Position numbers and translations under genes: made by a program. DNA of 64,000 nucleotides from Cherax quadricarinatus (Eukaryota; Arthropoda; Malacostraca; Decapoda; Parastacidae): assembly GCF_038502225.1 (NCBI RefSeq), contig NC_091353.1, positions 2,028,116-2,092,115 on the forward strand, given 5' to 3'. The notes below the pieces were generated by a model. That model made no database searches, was not told where the DNA came from, and saw nothing but the letters and a program-made list of their open reading frames with translations. Positions 21,370 through 32,142 of this stretch are shown in pieces (the stretch's first letter is position 1; every line of letters begins with the position of its first letter).

Positions 21370-21780
21370 TTAAGATTAAGATTAGTATTTCTGGGTTTAT
21401 AGTCAGTGGGTGAGTGAGTGTAATTGTGAACCACCAGGTGGTTAACATGTAGTTAGTTGTCGGGGTGGATCAGGGGGATAAGATGTTTTCTAACTGTAGT
21501 TTTGAAAGTGATGAATGTGTCTGCAGTTCTAGAGTTTTCAGGTAGGGTGTTCCAGATTTTAGGTCCTTTGAAATACATTGAATTTTTGTAAAGGTTTAGT
21601 CGAACATGGGGAATGTCATAGAGATGTTGTGTCTGGTGTTATGCCTGTGGATCCTGTCACAACTATCAAGAAAGTGTTTGAGGTCAAGACGCACAAGATA
21701 TTAACATTATACCCAGATGCACAAGGTGTTGTCAAGAATGTCAAGGTGTTGTGTCGTGGTCAGGAAAGTTGCACACCCGT
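21370..21780 (-). pseudogene. LINE-H-like C-terminal fragment
   Basis: On the minus strand, near 21575-21460, a frame reads 'KIWNTLPENSRTADTFI' followed by 'TFKTTVRKHLI'. This is the classic end of many non-LTR ORF2 proteins (WN.LP ... F...V...L). It is decayed at both ends and followed upstream by the (ATT)n tract. Confidence 0.55.
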
Positions 21781-21785
21781 GAAAA

Positions 21786-21844
<59 letters not shown>
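21786..21844. repeat. (ATT)n microsatellite, about 20 repeats
   Basis: Uninterrupted TTA/ATT repeats between LINE-H and the inverted repeat. Confidence 0.97.
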
Positions 21845-21846
<2 letters not shown>

Positions 21847-21849
21847 TAG

Positions 21850-23046
21850 TAAATTACCTGCAGGAGGTTTACAGGGTGTTACCTGAATTATTACCTGCAA
21901 GTAACTTGGTTGAGGTAAGTGGGACTTAAGTCACAGTAGGTCACTGAAGTGCACCTTTTTCGACTGCCCACTTCTTCACAAAAAAAAAGCTAGACCTGAC
22001 ATTAAACTGATGATTATAAAATTAAAACCAGTTACTCTGGTACATTGAAGTTTAGTGGACTGTATGTGATTAGACTTGGAAGGTCTTGGAGGGATTGGCA
22101 CCAAACCTGCACATGAATATCACTCCCTATGAAAGCAAAAGACTCGGCAGGAGATGCAACATTCCCCCAATGAAAAGCAGGGGCGCCACGAGTACACTGA
22201 GAGACAACACAATAAGTGTCTGGGGCCCAAGACTGTTCAATTGACTCCCAGCATACATGAGGGGGATTACCAATAGACCCCTGGCTGTCTTCAAGAAGGC
22301 ACTGGACAGGCACCTAAAGTCAGTACCTGACCAACCAGGTTGAGGTTCATACATCAACTTGTATGCAGCCAGCAGTAACAGCCTGGTTGATCAGACCCTG
22401 ATCCACCATGAGGCCTGGTCTCAGACTGGGCCACGGGGGCATTGACCCCTAAAACCCTCTCTAGGTAAACTCCAGGTACTCCAGGCTTGCTTGCTGGGTA
22501 CACAATTTTAAAACTATTAGTACAAAGAACATTGTATTACTGCTTACAATTTAACCGCTGGAAGACAATGCTGATGAAACACACCCTAACCTAACCCCTA
22601 GCAGCTAGAATTTATGATGGCCAATGCAAAAACTACTGTACATTATGGGAAATCGTCACTTAGCTAAGGTGTGTTGTTGGGAAGAATTCATTGACGTCCT
22701 CTATTTTAGTCCTCCACACACAATTATTGCGGTCCCCAAATTTCCTGTCCCATTTCTTCAGCAGAAATGTGTCAGCAATTTCTAAATTACAAATTGAGGC
22801 TGATACACCCCATTAATTAATGCCTCTGAGAATGCCCGATTATTAACAGAACTCCCCACTACAACTAGTGTTCACAAATTAAAAATGGCATCTCTCTGGC
22901 ATCCCTACTGGCTGTTCTTCCACCCCCCACCCCCCCAACTCGAAATTTCTCGAAAGGGTCAAGTTATCATCACATTTTATTACACAATTATTGTATTATT
23001 CAAATTTACCCATGCTGAATATAGGAAAATAAAAATTTTTCCACAA
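21850..23046 (+). repeat. Inverted repeat pair, left arm (repeat IR-1)
   Basis: Begins 'TAAATTACCTGCAGGAGG' and contains 'GTGGGACTTAAGT', 'GCTAGACCTGACATTAAA', 'CTTGCTGGGTACACA' and 'CAATTTCTAAAT' in the same order as the reverse complement of 23455-24245. By eye the arms are around 75-80% alike with indels. The left arm is split by a LINE-C fragment at 22073-22490. There is no ORF of note, so this looks like two head-to-head copies of a non-coding mobile repeat. Confidence 0.75.
22073..22490 (+). mobile_element. LINE-C 3' fragment inserted in the left arm
   Basis: Plus-strand match to the LINE-C 3' part: 'ACTCGGCAGGAGATGCAAC' through 'CTAGGTAAACTCCAGG'. More diverged than the copies at 31-32 kb. 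It interrupts the IR-1 repeat between 'GACCTGACATTAAAC' and 'CTTGCTGGGTACAC'. Confidence 0.8.
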
Positions 23047-23150
23047 TACCTGGAGAGTTTACCTGGAGAGAGTTCCGGGGGTCAACGTCCCCGCGGCCCG
23101 GTCTGTGACCAGGTCTCCTGGTGGATCAGAGCCTGATCAACCAGGCTGTT
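23047..23150 (-). mobile_element. LINE-C 3'-terminal fragment
   Basis: About 100 bases of the extreme LINE-C 3' end in reverse orientation ('TACCTGGAGAGAGTTCCGG' side), at the centre of the inverted pair. Confidence 0.8.
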
Positions 23151-23344
23151 ACTCCCTTGGAATTAAAAATTTGTTCAACCAAATGTAAATGATAATCTAA
23201 GCGAAAGTGAAATGAGTGAAATGGAAAATAGCACTTACCGAGGAATTCAACAGGAAGAAATTGTAATAAGGCTTAATAGGAGAACAACCATTTAAGCTAG
23301 GGTTGGCTGGAATCCTCTCATAGAGGAAGACGAGAAATAAGCCA

Positions 23345-23445
23345 CTGATTTTTTTGGGTTATCCCAGGATCTCTACAAATATGCTGTTACGTATGATAAT
23401 CTTTGTAACTGTATTTGTGTATATCTGAATAAACTTACTTATCAG
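23345..23445 (+). repeat. SINE 3'-tail-like repeat
   Basis: 'TTTGGGTTATCCCAGGATC' to 'ATCTGAATAAACTTACTT', matching 12690-12795. Confidence 0.5.
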
Positions 23446-23454
23446 CAGCCATCC

Positions 23455-24245
23455 CCAACTGCAGTGTGGAAATTTTTTACATAATTTCCTAAATGCAGAA
23501 CATATAAATGAATAATATAATAATTGTGCATTAAAATGTGATGCTATTTGGACCCATCCGGAAATTTCGAGTGAAGGGGGATGTAGAACAGCCGGGGAAG
23601 TGATGCGGCTGAGGACACTATAATGAAACTGAATGTGTGAACACTGAACTGAACTGTGCAATGAAATCAGGCATTCTTGAAGGTCAATTGGTGTATATTG
23701 GCTTCAATCCGTTATTTAGAAATTGAGGACATGTTCCTGCAGAAGAATTGGACAGAAAAGTAGAGGACTTCAATGAATCATTCCCAAAAACGCACCTTAT
23801 CTAAGTTATAATGTACAATAAGTGACGAGACTTACTGCCATAATTACCAACAGACCCCTGGCACAATAGGACAAGCACCTAAAGTTTCCTACATGTGGCC
23901 GTACGTCATGCAGCCAATGGTTGATCAGGCGCTTAGCTGTAGAGGTGTAGCTTTAGGGTGTGTATCCATAAAATACTTATGATCCAGTAATTAAATGGTA
24001 AGTGGTAATATGTATTTATTTTGTGTACCCAGCAAGCCCAGTCTACATTATTTTTAATTTACCATTATTGTTATTAATGTTTAATCCTGTAATTATTAAT
24101 TTAATGTCAGGTCTAGCTTTTTGTGAGTGGTGAAGAAGTGGTCAATGAGGGACTTACAGTCCTGCGACTTACTATAACTTAAGTCCCACTTATCTCATCC
24201 AAATTACTTGCCTGTAATAATTCAGCTAATACCCTGTGTGGAAAA
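23455..24245 (-). repeat. Inverted repeat pair, right arm (repeat IR-1)
   Basis: Reverse-complement counterpart of 21850-23046, lacking the LINE-C insertion. A related terminal scrap lies at 30667-30693 (-). Confidence 0.75.
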
Positions 24246-24780
24246 TATTTTAATTTTCCAAAGCTATAGTGCCTAATAGGTGTTTAATGTGTCGATATGA
24301 GTCAAAAATGTATTTGAAAATAGGATAGAACCAAGAGTTCCCTTTGCGCATGCACGGATGTGCGGGGGTAGAGGTCGACTTGGGGCATGGGGGAGGCGGG
24401 AGTGTTTTGAATGTAGTGAGGAGGCTGGGAAAGCATGGAACCAGGAAATTGGCGTTCACGGCGGCCTAAGGATTAATATAGGCCTCATTTCATAATAGGA
24501 AGTGTCGTAACTGTTCCTGGTGGAGAGTGAGGGAACGTGATTTACAAGACCACCGTAATAGAGTGGTAAAATGAGTGAATAAGGGTAGGACCGGGTGACT
24601 GGCGCGTCGCCATGGACTGTGTCCTGGGGAAAATTGCTCTTGGTTTAATCATCACTCATTGGTCTCAGATCTTAATGGAGTGATCTCTAATGTGTATAAT
24701 AATTATGAGACATTAAATCGTCTTGTGAATTGTAATGTAATTAATGATAATAACGCTAAGTTAAGAGATTAGAGATTAGA
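24246..24780. other. Interval without a recognised gene
   Basis: Includes a GC-rich purine tract (24355-24430). No coding-like ORF or repeat partner found. Confidence 0.4.
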
Positions 24781-25588
24781 TTTTGCCACCGAAGTGGCTA
24801 GTTTATTGTGCACCCCATATCCATCCTGTGGACGGTAGCGCGAGAGCATATGGATACACAAAAGGCCTAGGAACTAGGCCCCAAAGGGTTAACAGGAATA
24901 CATATGGATTTATATCTACATATCTATAGTTCACTTATCTGTTACAAGCAAATTTAGGAAATTTGCTTAGTATATCTGGTATCTTATTTTCATTAATAAG
25001 ATATCTTGACATGTCACATAGGTTATTATACTGTCTGTCTCTGTATTCCTCAATGAGTGGACAATTAAGCACATAGTGTTCAAGAGAGTGACCATATGCC
25101 TGATCACATAATTTACATTTAGTTTGATCATCATCTGTGTGTCTCCCAAACTGCCAGAAGTACTTGTAACCAAGCCTAAGCCTGGCCACTACAACATCAG
25201 TCAGTCTGTTCACATTGCAAGTTGCTCCATAAACATACTTATCTACGTTCATGTTATCATAGTGGGTTATAGATCTACTCAGGCTTCTAACTGCATTCCT
25301 ATAACAATCGTTTTCATTATTTACTTCTCTCCTAATATTATTCCTAATGCTAGACACAGTTATACCAAAGTTATATTCTACATTCTCCTTCTGGGTACTC
25401 TTCTTGGCTAACATATCAACTTTATCGTGAAGGAGTAATCCAATGTGTGATGGGATCCATAGCAATTGCACATTAATTCCTTTGTCCCTAATTTTTGAGT
25501 ATCTATACCTGGCTTCCCCAATGAGCATGTTGTTGGAGTCATTATATGAGTCAAGAGCCTTCAATGATGACATAGAATCAGAAATAAG
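24781..25588 (-). pseudogene. LINE-F relative: RNase H and C-terminal domain plus 3' UTR
   Basis: A 212-codon open frame (25573-24935) begins inside RNase H at 'LISDSMSSLKALDSYN', continues with 'LLWIPSHIGLLLHDKVDML' (the last catalytic region of RNase H), then 'YKYFWQFGRHTDDDQTKC' and a CCHC finger 'CKLCDQAYGHSLEHYVLNC', ending at 24935. The 3' UTR ends 'CACAGGATGGATATGGGGTG' with CACAATAAACTA. The same domain order is seen in the fuller element at 37998-41708. It is 5' truncated by or at the LTR that starts at 25589. Confidence 0.85.
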
Positions 25589-26233
25589 TCGCCTTGCTCC
25601 GAGTGAACACGCTAGACCACGTTGTTCCCGTCACGAGGAAAGTGAAGTTTATTGAGTCACGACTTCTAAACCGGGACAAACCAACGGATACCTCGTCCTG
25701 CTGGAATAAGAACCATGTCGGTGTAGCAGGACATCGAAATGAGATGGTGAATGGAGGAAATAAGGAGTATCAATTACCCACAGTTAAGTAACCCTTCTAG
25801 TTATAGCAGACTGATACTGGCCAGTTAAGTATGTTGTAATTGGATGGGTTATGGGTGATCCAGCTACATCAAGTGACTCCCAGAGAATATCTGGTAAGTG
25901 GTGGGATTATATACAAATGTTTTCTTTGATGGATATATCCATGTGTAACCCCCCCCCCTTCATTCAGTTACACTAATATAATCTATACAGTCCACAATTA
26001 ATTAGTAGTGCCGTACTTGTGGGTGCTATCCAATCTATACTGGTCTTGGATAGATATGGATAAGATTGTGAGGTCGAAGGCCCACATCCAGTGACCAGGG
26101 GTGGTGAAGTTTTCTCATATATCTACACGGGGTGACTACGGTAAACAATATAGGGTTGTCTCCCAATGAGATTACTTGTATATATATAATGCTGAGGTAC
26201 ATAAAGGTAATCACCCCTATAAAATTTTCCACA
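25589..26233 (+). mobile_element. BEL/Pao LTR, left copy
   Basis: Matches 30018-30666 along its length with about 13 substitutions and a short poly-C length change, i.e. roughly 2% divergence by eye. The shared block starts TCGCCTTGCTCCGAG and ends TTTTCCACA. The terminal CA fits an LTR. A gag-like frame follows, placing it as the 5' LTR. The TG start may be a few bases inside. Confidence 0.8.
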
Positions 26234-26490
26234 TCTGCCCGCTGGTCCTTCCTGAACCGGATGCAATCAGTGAAAAAATTAATTGAATTAATTACTTAAT
26301 AATTAAGTGAATGATTGAAGGAAGTGGGTATAGGGTACACAAGTTTAATCGATCGTGTGGTGGATGATAATTAGCCCAATTAATTGCTAGCACATGTGTG
26401 GCTAGGATTTATACAAGAGTAAAGTGCAAGAATTACTCTTATAAGGCGCCTACTTAAGTTGTATAATCAGTGATTAATAATTCTCTAACC

Positions 26491-27403
26491 ATGACTGGAT
26501 CTGATGGAGTTAATGTGGCTGGCAAGTCCGTGAATTTTAGAGTAATGAAAGCATCATTACAGGCTATTAAAAGCCATGTGACGAAGGCATTTGATTTAAT
26601 GAATCAAAGAACCGTGAACCTTAATGAATTAAAGTTATATTTAGATGCTTTAGAGAGTAGATTTGATTGGTACAAATTGTGGTTTAAAGACTGTGAAAGA
26701 GATCTGCTGGAGAATTGTGCAGATGGAATGGAAATGAATGTTTTAATTAATCAACATTACGAATTGGAAGAAAAACTGTCTTGTAAAAGTAAGGCTTTGA
26801 ATAAATTAAAGGGTGTAAGACAGGCAGTTGATCAACCTATTAATGCAAAGGGTGGGTTTGCCAAAACCTCCAGAGTACGGTCTGGAGGAAATCAGACTAG
26901 GTCGGCAGGAATTAATTGTTCAATTGCAGACCAGTCAGCCAAACAGTTCTAAGGATATAACACATAATGACTCTGAAGTATGTCAAGTCTCAAAAGGGAA
27001 AAATAATCCCAGTGGTAATAATCATAGTTAAGAGTTAAATAGGCACATATCAAGACAGGAATCAGTAATAGTGGTTCCTCACATCAAGGTAAGAGGAATA
27101 AGTACCTCAGTAAGGGTAACCCAGTTAATAAGAGGTCAGGCAAGGAAAAGAGAGACTGCCTCTTCTGCCAGGGTACTCATTTCACTAAAAATTGTAATGC
27201 CTATAATTCATGGGATATTAAAGTGGAGAGGATGAAAGAACTTGACAGATTTATCAGATGTCTAGACAATCATAATGTAAAGGATTGTCATACCAAATTG
27301 AACATATGCTATCAGTGCAACAAGGGAAGGCACCATACAGTTATGTGCAGGGTTGTATGTGATTCTTATAATAATGGTGACAATAATGATAATAAACCAT
27401 ACC
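26491..27403 (+). pseudogene. BEL/Pao gag remnant
   Basis: ATG at 26491 opens about 154 codons to a stop at 26952: a charged helical protein with 'VMKASLQAIKSHVTKAFDL' and coiled-coil-like 'YELEEKLSCKSKALNKLKG'. After at least two frame changes the C-terminal nucleocapsid part reads 'CLFCQGTHFTKNCNAYNS', 'RCLDNHNVKDCHTK' and 'CYQCNKGRHHTVMC' (27157-27350). This is the triple zinc-knuckle pattern of BEL/Pao gag proteins. It is cut off at about 27403 by a tRNA-derived SINE. Protease, RT, RNase H and integrase of this element are not found between the LTRs. Confidence 0.75.
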
Positions 27404-28155
27404 CTGGCCGGGATTGAACCCGCGGTCAGAGAGTCTCAAAACTCCAGCCCGTCGCATTAGCCACTAGACCAGCTAGCCACAATAAGATTCGTCCAACTAG
27501 GTATATTTCTACACCATAGGAAGGTTAGCACAGGCACCACTGTGACCACAAATGCAAGTTTTTACAGACGAATCTCCAGCAAGCGTGGCCGTGACAAACT
27601 CTAGCTCAAGTCCCTTCACTGCCGTCAACATGACTCACGAAATCGTAATGACACGATTGCAAACAAACCATACCCCGGCCGGGATTGAACCCGCGGTCAG
27701 AGAGTCTCGAAACTCCAGCCCGTCGCGTTAGCCACTAGACCAGCTAGTCATGTTGACGGCAGTGAAGGGACTTGAGCTAGAGTTCGTCACGGCCACGCTA
27801 GCTGGAGATTCGTCTGTAAAAACTTGCATTTGTGGTCACAGTGGTGCCTGTGCTAACCTTCCTATGGTGTAGAAATATACCTAGTTGGACGAATCTTTTT
27901 GTGGCTAGCTGGTCTAGTGGCTAACGTGACGGGCTGGAGTTTCGAGACTCTCTGACCGCGGGTTCAATCCCGGCCGGGGTATGGTTTGTTTGCAGTCGTG
28001 TCATTACGATTTCGTGAGTCATGTTGACGGCAGTGAAGGGACTTGAGCTAGAGTTCGTCACAGCCGCGCTAGCTGGAGATTCGTCTGTAAAAACTTGCAT
28101 TTGTGGTCACAGTTGTGCCTGTGCTAACCTTACTATGGTGTAGAAATATACCTAG
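27404..28155. repeat. tRNA-derived SINE (family S2) in tandem and inverted arrangement
   Basis: Three tRNA-like heads: two on the minus strand (27404-27490, 27665-27750) and one on the plus strand (27899-27985). Each has A-box 'TGGTCTAGTGGCTAA' and B-box 'GGGTTCAATCCCGG'. Each is joined to a body 'GTCATGTTGACGGCAGTG' ... 'TAGAAATATACCTAGT'. Minus copies occupy the left half and plus copies the right half around a centre at about 27752, forming a large hairpin of about 250-bp arms. Both halves show head-body-head-body order. The heads do not fold as functional tRNAs, so these are SINE heads. Confidence 0.85.
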
Positions 28156-29400
28156 TGGGCTAGAAGAAGATAAATTATGTAACATCACAGTCACTAGTGA
28201 AATGGTTGTGAAGCAGATAGACAGACTGAAGCAAAATAAGTCGCCGGGTCCTGATGAGGTTTTTTCAAGGGTTCTTAAGGAATGCAAAATGGAACTCTGT
28301 GAACCATTAACTAATATTTTTAATTTATCTCTTCAAACAGGTGTAGTGTCTGATATGTGGAAGATGGCTAATGTAATTCCTATTTTTAAAACAGGGGACA
28401 AGTCGTTATCGTCAAATTACCGCCCAATAAGCCTGACCTCAATTGTAGGCAAATTACTAGAGTCAATTATAGCTGAGATTATAAGAAGTCATCTCGATAA
28501 GCATAGCTTGATTAATGATACTCAGCATGGATTCACAAGAGGCCGGTCTTGTCTAACTAATTTATTAATTTTCTTCAGTAAAGCTTTTGAGGCTGTTGAC
28601 CACGATAAAGAATTTGATATTATTTACTTAGATTTTAGAAAGGCTTTTGATAGAGTTCCGCACCATAGACTGTTAAAGAAAGTGGCAGCTCATGGCATTG
28701 GGGGAAAAGTGCTCTCGTGGATCGAGTCATGGCTCACTGACAGGAAGTAGAGAGTGTCCATAAATGGGGTTAAATCCGAGTGGGGATCTGTAACAAGTGG
28801 CGTTCCACAGGGATCAGTCTTGGGCCCGTTGTTGTTTATAATATATATCAATGATCTTGATGAGGGAATTACTAGTGATATGAGCAATTTCGCCGATGAC
28901 ACAAAGATAGGTAGGATAATTGATTCAAACGTAGATGTTATGGAACTTCAGGAGGATTTAAACAAACTCTATTCTTGGTCAGAAAAGTGGCAGATGCAGT
29001 TCAATGTAGATAAATGCAAGGTTCTGAAGCTTGGGAGTGCCCATAACCCTAGTATTTATAAGTTAAATGATGTAGAACTTAGCCATACAGATTGCGAAAA
29101 GGACTTGGGGGTTATGGTGAGCAGCAACCTTAAACCAAGACAGCAATGCCTAAGCGTACGTAATAAGGCAAATAGATTACTGGGATTTATATCAAGAAGT
29201 GTAAGCAACAGAAGTCCAGAGGTCATACTGCAGCTTTATACATCATTAGTAAGGCCTCACCTAGATTATGCAGCTCATTTCTGGTCTCCATATTACAGAA
29301 TGGACATAAATTCGTTAGAAAACATTCAGCGTAGGATGACTAAATTAATACATAGCATTAGAAATCTTCCTTATGAAAAAAGATTGAGATACAGATACTA
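28156..29400 (+). pseudogene. LINE-G (CR1-like) reverse transcriptase with one in-frame stop
   Basis: One frame interrupted by a single TAG (28748-28750) carries 'NYRPISLTSIVGKLLE', 'QHGFTRGRSCLTNLL', 'IIYLDFRKAFDRVPHHRLL' (block A), 'TSGVPQGSVLGPLLF' (block B), 'SNFADDTKIGR' (catalytic block C), 'FNVDKCKVLKLG' and 'SLVRPHLDYAAHFWSP'. It is 5' truncated, lacking endonuclease. It ends abruptly at 'YEKRLRYRY', where unrelated endonuclease sequence begins. The same family occurs in reverse at 62560-62765. Confidence 0.9.
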
Positions 29401-29401
29401 A

Positions 29402-30017
29402 TGCCGGAAAAAAATCCCCCCCCCCCAGTACCAACAATACCACCAGTCCGATAACATTCTTCTTTGCAAATATACAGGGTCTAAAGCCAGCAACAAACAA
29501 CAAAATACCTTTCATCCGTGGACTGCTTGCAGAGGCAAAAGCAATGTTCGCAGTTTTCACTGAGACCCACATAAAGGATCACTTGGACAACGAAATATGG
29601 ATCCCAGGTTACAACCTTTACAGATGTGACAGAGTGAACAGGCAAAAGGGGGGGGGGGTTGGCCTGTACATTGCAGAGTCACTTGTTTGCACAGAACTGC
29701 TAACTGCCTCAAATGATGTAGTGGAAGTTTTAGCAGTAAAGGTCGAGAACCAAAACCTAGTCATTGTGGTAGTCTACAAGCCTCCGGATGCAACATCCCA
29801 GCAATTCCAGGAACAGCTGTTAAAAATTGACCACTGTCTGGAAAACCTTCCAGCTCCTGCACCCAACATCTTGCTCCTGGGGGATTTCAACTTAAGGCAC
29901 CTAAAATGGAGGAATATAGCAAATAATATTGTTGCAGTAATAACACCAGGAGGCAGCTCTGATGAAAACTCACACTCACGCGAGCTTTTAAATCTCTGCA
30001 CAAAATTCAATTTAAAC
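29402..30017 (+). pseudogene. CR1-type endonuclease domain fragment
   Basis: An N-terminal endonuclease of a non-LTR ORF2: 'FFANIQGLKPATNNKI' (N block), 'AVFTETHIKDHLDN' (E block), 'GGGVGLYIAESL', 'VVVYKPPDAT', 'NILLLGDFNLRHLKW' (GDFN block). It stops inside the domain where the right LTR begins at 30018. It follows an RT C-terminus, the opposite of normal ORF2 order, so it is a separate element fragment. A G-run at 29649-29658 and C-run at 29419-29428 are likely slippage sites. Confidence 0.85.
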
Positions 30018-30666
30018 TCGCCTTGCTCCGAGTGAACACGCTAGACCACGTTGTTCCCGTCATGAGGAAAGTGAAGTTTATTGAGTCACGACTTCTAAAC
30101 CGGGACAAACCAACGGATACCTCGTCCTGCTGGAATAAGAACCGTGTCGGTGTAGCAGGACATCGAAATGAGATGGTGAATGGAGGAAATAAGGAATATC
30201 AATCACCCACAGTTAAGTAACCCTTCTAGTTATAGCAGACTGATACTGGCCAGTTAGGTATGTTGTAATTGGATGGGTTATGGGTGATCCAGCTACATCA
30301 AGTGACCCCCAGAGAATATCTGGTAAGTGGTGGGATTATATACAAATGTTTTCTTTGATGGATATATCCATGTGTAACCTACCCCCCACCCTTCATTCAG
30401 TTACACTAATATAATCTATACAGTCCACAATTAATTAGTAGCGCCGTACTTGTGGGTGCTATCCAATCTATACTGGTCTCGGATAGATATGGATAAGATT
30501 GTGAGGTCGAAGGCCCACCTCCAGTGACCAGGGGTGGTGAAGTTTTCTCACATATCTACACGGGGTGACTACGGTAAACAATATAGGGTTGTCTCCCAAT
30601 GAGATTACTTGTATGTATATAATGTTGAGGTACATAAAGGTAATCACCCCTATAAAATTTTCCACA
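30018..30666 (+). mobile_element. BEL/Pao LTR, right copy
   Basis: Same orientation as and about 98% like 25589-26233. No matching target-site duplication is visible outside the pair (AAATAAG at left versus CCCTGTAAAC at right). The flank on its left is LINE endonuclease rather than a pol gene. It may be the 3' LTR of a rearranged element or an independent solo LTR. Confidence 0.8.
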
Positions 30667-30693
30667 CCCTGTAAACCTCATGCAGGTAATTTA
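30667..30693 (-). repeat. Terminal scrap of repeat IR-1
   Basis: Reverse complement 'TAAATTACCTGCATGAGG' then TTTACAGGG matches the left end of the IR-1 repeat at 21850. Confidence 0.7.
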
Positions 30694-30778
30694 CTCACAT
30701 AATGATTCATAATAGATGAGGTCAGAAGTGAATTCTGCACCTTGATCAGTCAGTATCTCTCCAGGGATTTAAACTCTA
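30694..30778 (-). pseudogene. Ty3/gypsy-type integrase core scrap
   Basis: The minus strand reads 'IPGEILTDQGAEFTSDLI' then 'YYESLCE', matching the second catalytic-aspartate region (TDQG.EF) of LTR-retrotransposon integrases. Only about 28 codons survive. It is adjacent to the IR-1 terminal scrap. Confidence 0.6.
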
Positions 30779-30880
30779 GAAAATATAGTCAACAAAGTAG
30801 AGTAGAGCTTCGGGAATGCTAGTGCATTATAAATTAAGGTAAATATGTACTTGTGGCCACTAGATCAGCAATTGAGTTGG

Positions 30881-30965
30881 TAGCACTGTGTAGCAGAGTT
30901 GGCAGCATTAGCTACAACAGCAGGGTTGGTAGCACTGGATTACTGGCTACTGCAGTAAGTGTTGG
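30881..30965. repeat. Minisatellite E (27-bp unit), segment 1
   Basis: Units of the form 'GCAGCAGGGTTGGCAACAC' plus TGGCTACA. Further segments lie at 31612-31757, 31871-32142, 32494-32695 and 33585-33740. Insertions of LINE-C and a SINE have broken one ancestral array. Confidence 0.8.
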
Positions 30966-31604
30966 CAGCACTGTGTGAGGGATGCCAAGCCCATGCTGAC
31001 ACTCTTCAGGTCACTTGTTCTATCTAGGCTGGAATATTGCTGCACACTAACAGCACCTTTCAAGGCAGGTGAAATTGCCGACCTAGAAAATGTACAGAGA
31101 ACTTTCACGGCGCGCATAACGGACATAAAACACCTCAATTACTGGGAGCGCTTGAGGTTCCTAAATCTGTATTCCCTGGAACGCAGGAGGGAGAGATACA
31201 TGATTATATACACCTGGAAAATCCTAGAGGGACTAGTACCGAACTTGCACACGAAAATCACTCACTACGAAAGCAAAAGACTTGGCAGACGATGCACCAT
31301 CCCCCAATGAAAAGCAGGGGTGTCACTAGCACGTTAAGAGACCATACAATAAGTGTCAGGGGCCCAAAACTGTTCAACTGCCTCCCAGCACACATAAGGG
31401 GGATTACCAACAGACCCCTGGCAGTCTTCAAGCTGGCACTGGACAAGCACCTAAAGTCAGTTCCTGATCAGCCGGGCTGTGGCTCGTATGTTGGTTTGCG
31501 TGCAGCCAGCAGCAACAGCCTGGTTGATCAGGCTCTGATCCACCAGGAGGCCTGGTCACAGACCGGGCCGCGAGGGCGTTGACCCCCGGAACTCTCTCCA
31601 GGTA
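30966..31604 (+). pseudogene. LINE-C: ORF2 C-terminal part and 3' end, best copy
   Basis: The frame 30975-31310 reads 'LTLFRSLVLSRLEYCC', 'DLENVQRTFTARITDIKH' and 'YWERLRFLNLYSLERRRE'. A frameshift near 31300 gives 'RGVTSTLRDHTISVRGPK', 'LFNCLPAHIRGITNRPLAV' and 'LVDQALIHQEAWSQTGP', to about 31582. The 3' end is 'AACTCTCTCCAGGTAAACTC'. This is the thumb and C-terminal region of a Jockey/CR1-group element. It is 5' truncated and sits in minisatellite E. Confidence 0.85.
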
Positions 31605-31611
31605 AACTCCA

Positions 31612-32142
31612 GGCACATGGGCTACTGCAGCAGAGTTGGCAATGCTGGCTACAGCAGCAGAGTTAACAACACTGGCTACAGAATTAAAGTTGGCAACATT
31701 GGTTACAAAGTTGGCAACACTGGGCACAGCAGCAGGGATGGGAGAACTGGCTACTGTCCGAAATGCTCCAGCATGCTAATGGCTTACTTTTTACCCCTCA
31801 ATGCGCTTTATATGCATTCAGACATTGTAACATATGCAAAGAAGTAAAATTTATTGTTTTTGTTGTTCATAGGTTGGTAGCTCCAGCTACAGCAGCAGGG
31901 TTGGCAACACTGGGAACAACAACAAGGTTGGCAGCACTTGGTACAGCAGCAGGGTGGCAACACTGGGTACAGTAGTAGGGTTGACAACACTACTGCAGTA
32001 GGGTTGGTAGCACTTGGTACAGCAGCCAGGTTGGCATCTGTGGATACAGCTGCCAACCCTTGCTATAGCAGTAGGGTTGGCAACACTGGGTACAGCAGCA
32101 GGGTTTGCAACTGTGTATAACAGCAGGGTTGGTAAAACTGGC
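31612..32142. repeat. Minisatellite E, segments 2 and 3
   Basis: 27-bp units at 31612-31757 and 31871-32142 with an unrelated AT-rich spacer (31758-31870). The open frames here encode only degenerate repeats. Confidence 0.85.

Noticed and set aside
27899..27985. Possible functional tRNA gene with A and B boxes
   Set aside because: Acceptor and anticodon stems do not pair and the segment is joined to a repeated SINE body.
25589..30666. BEL LTRs as a segmental duplication of host sequence
   Set aside because: The left copy is followed by a triple zinc-knuckle gag in the correct place and the repeats end in CA, which fits LTRs better.
31292..31604. Repeated 90-codon ORF as a conserved small host gene
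   Set aside because: Occurs many times in both orientations with a LINE 3' terminus, and is in frame-linked continuity with RT C-terminal sequence at 30975-31300.
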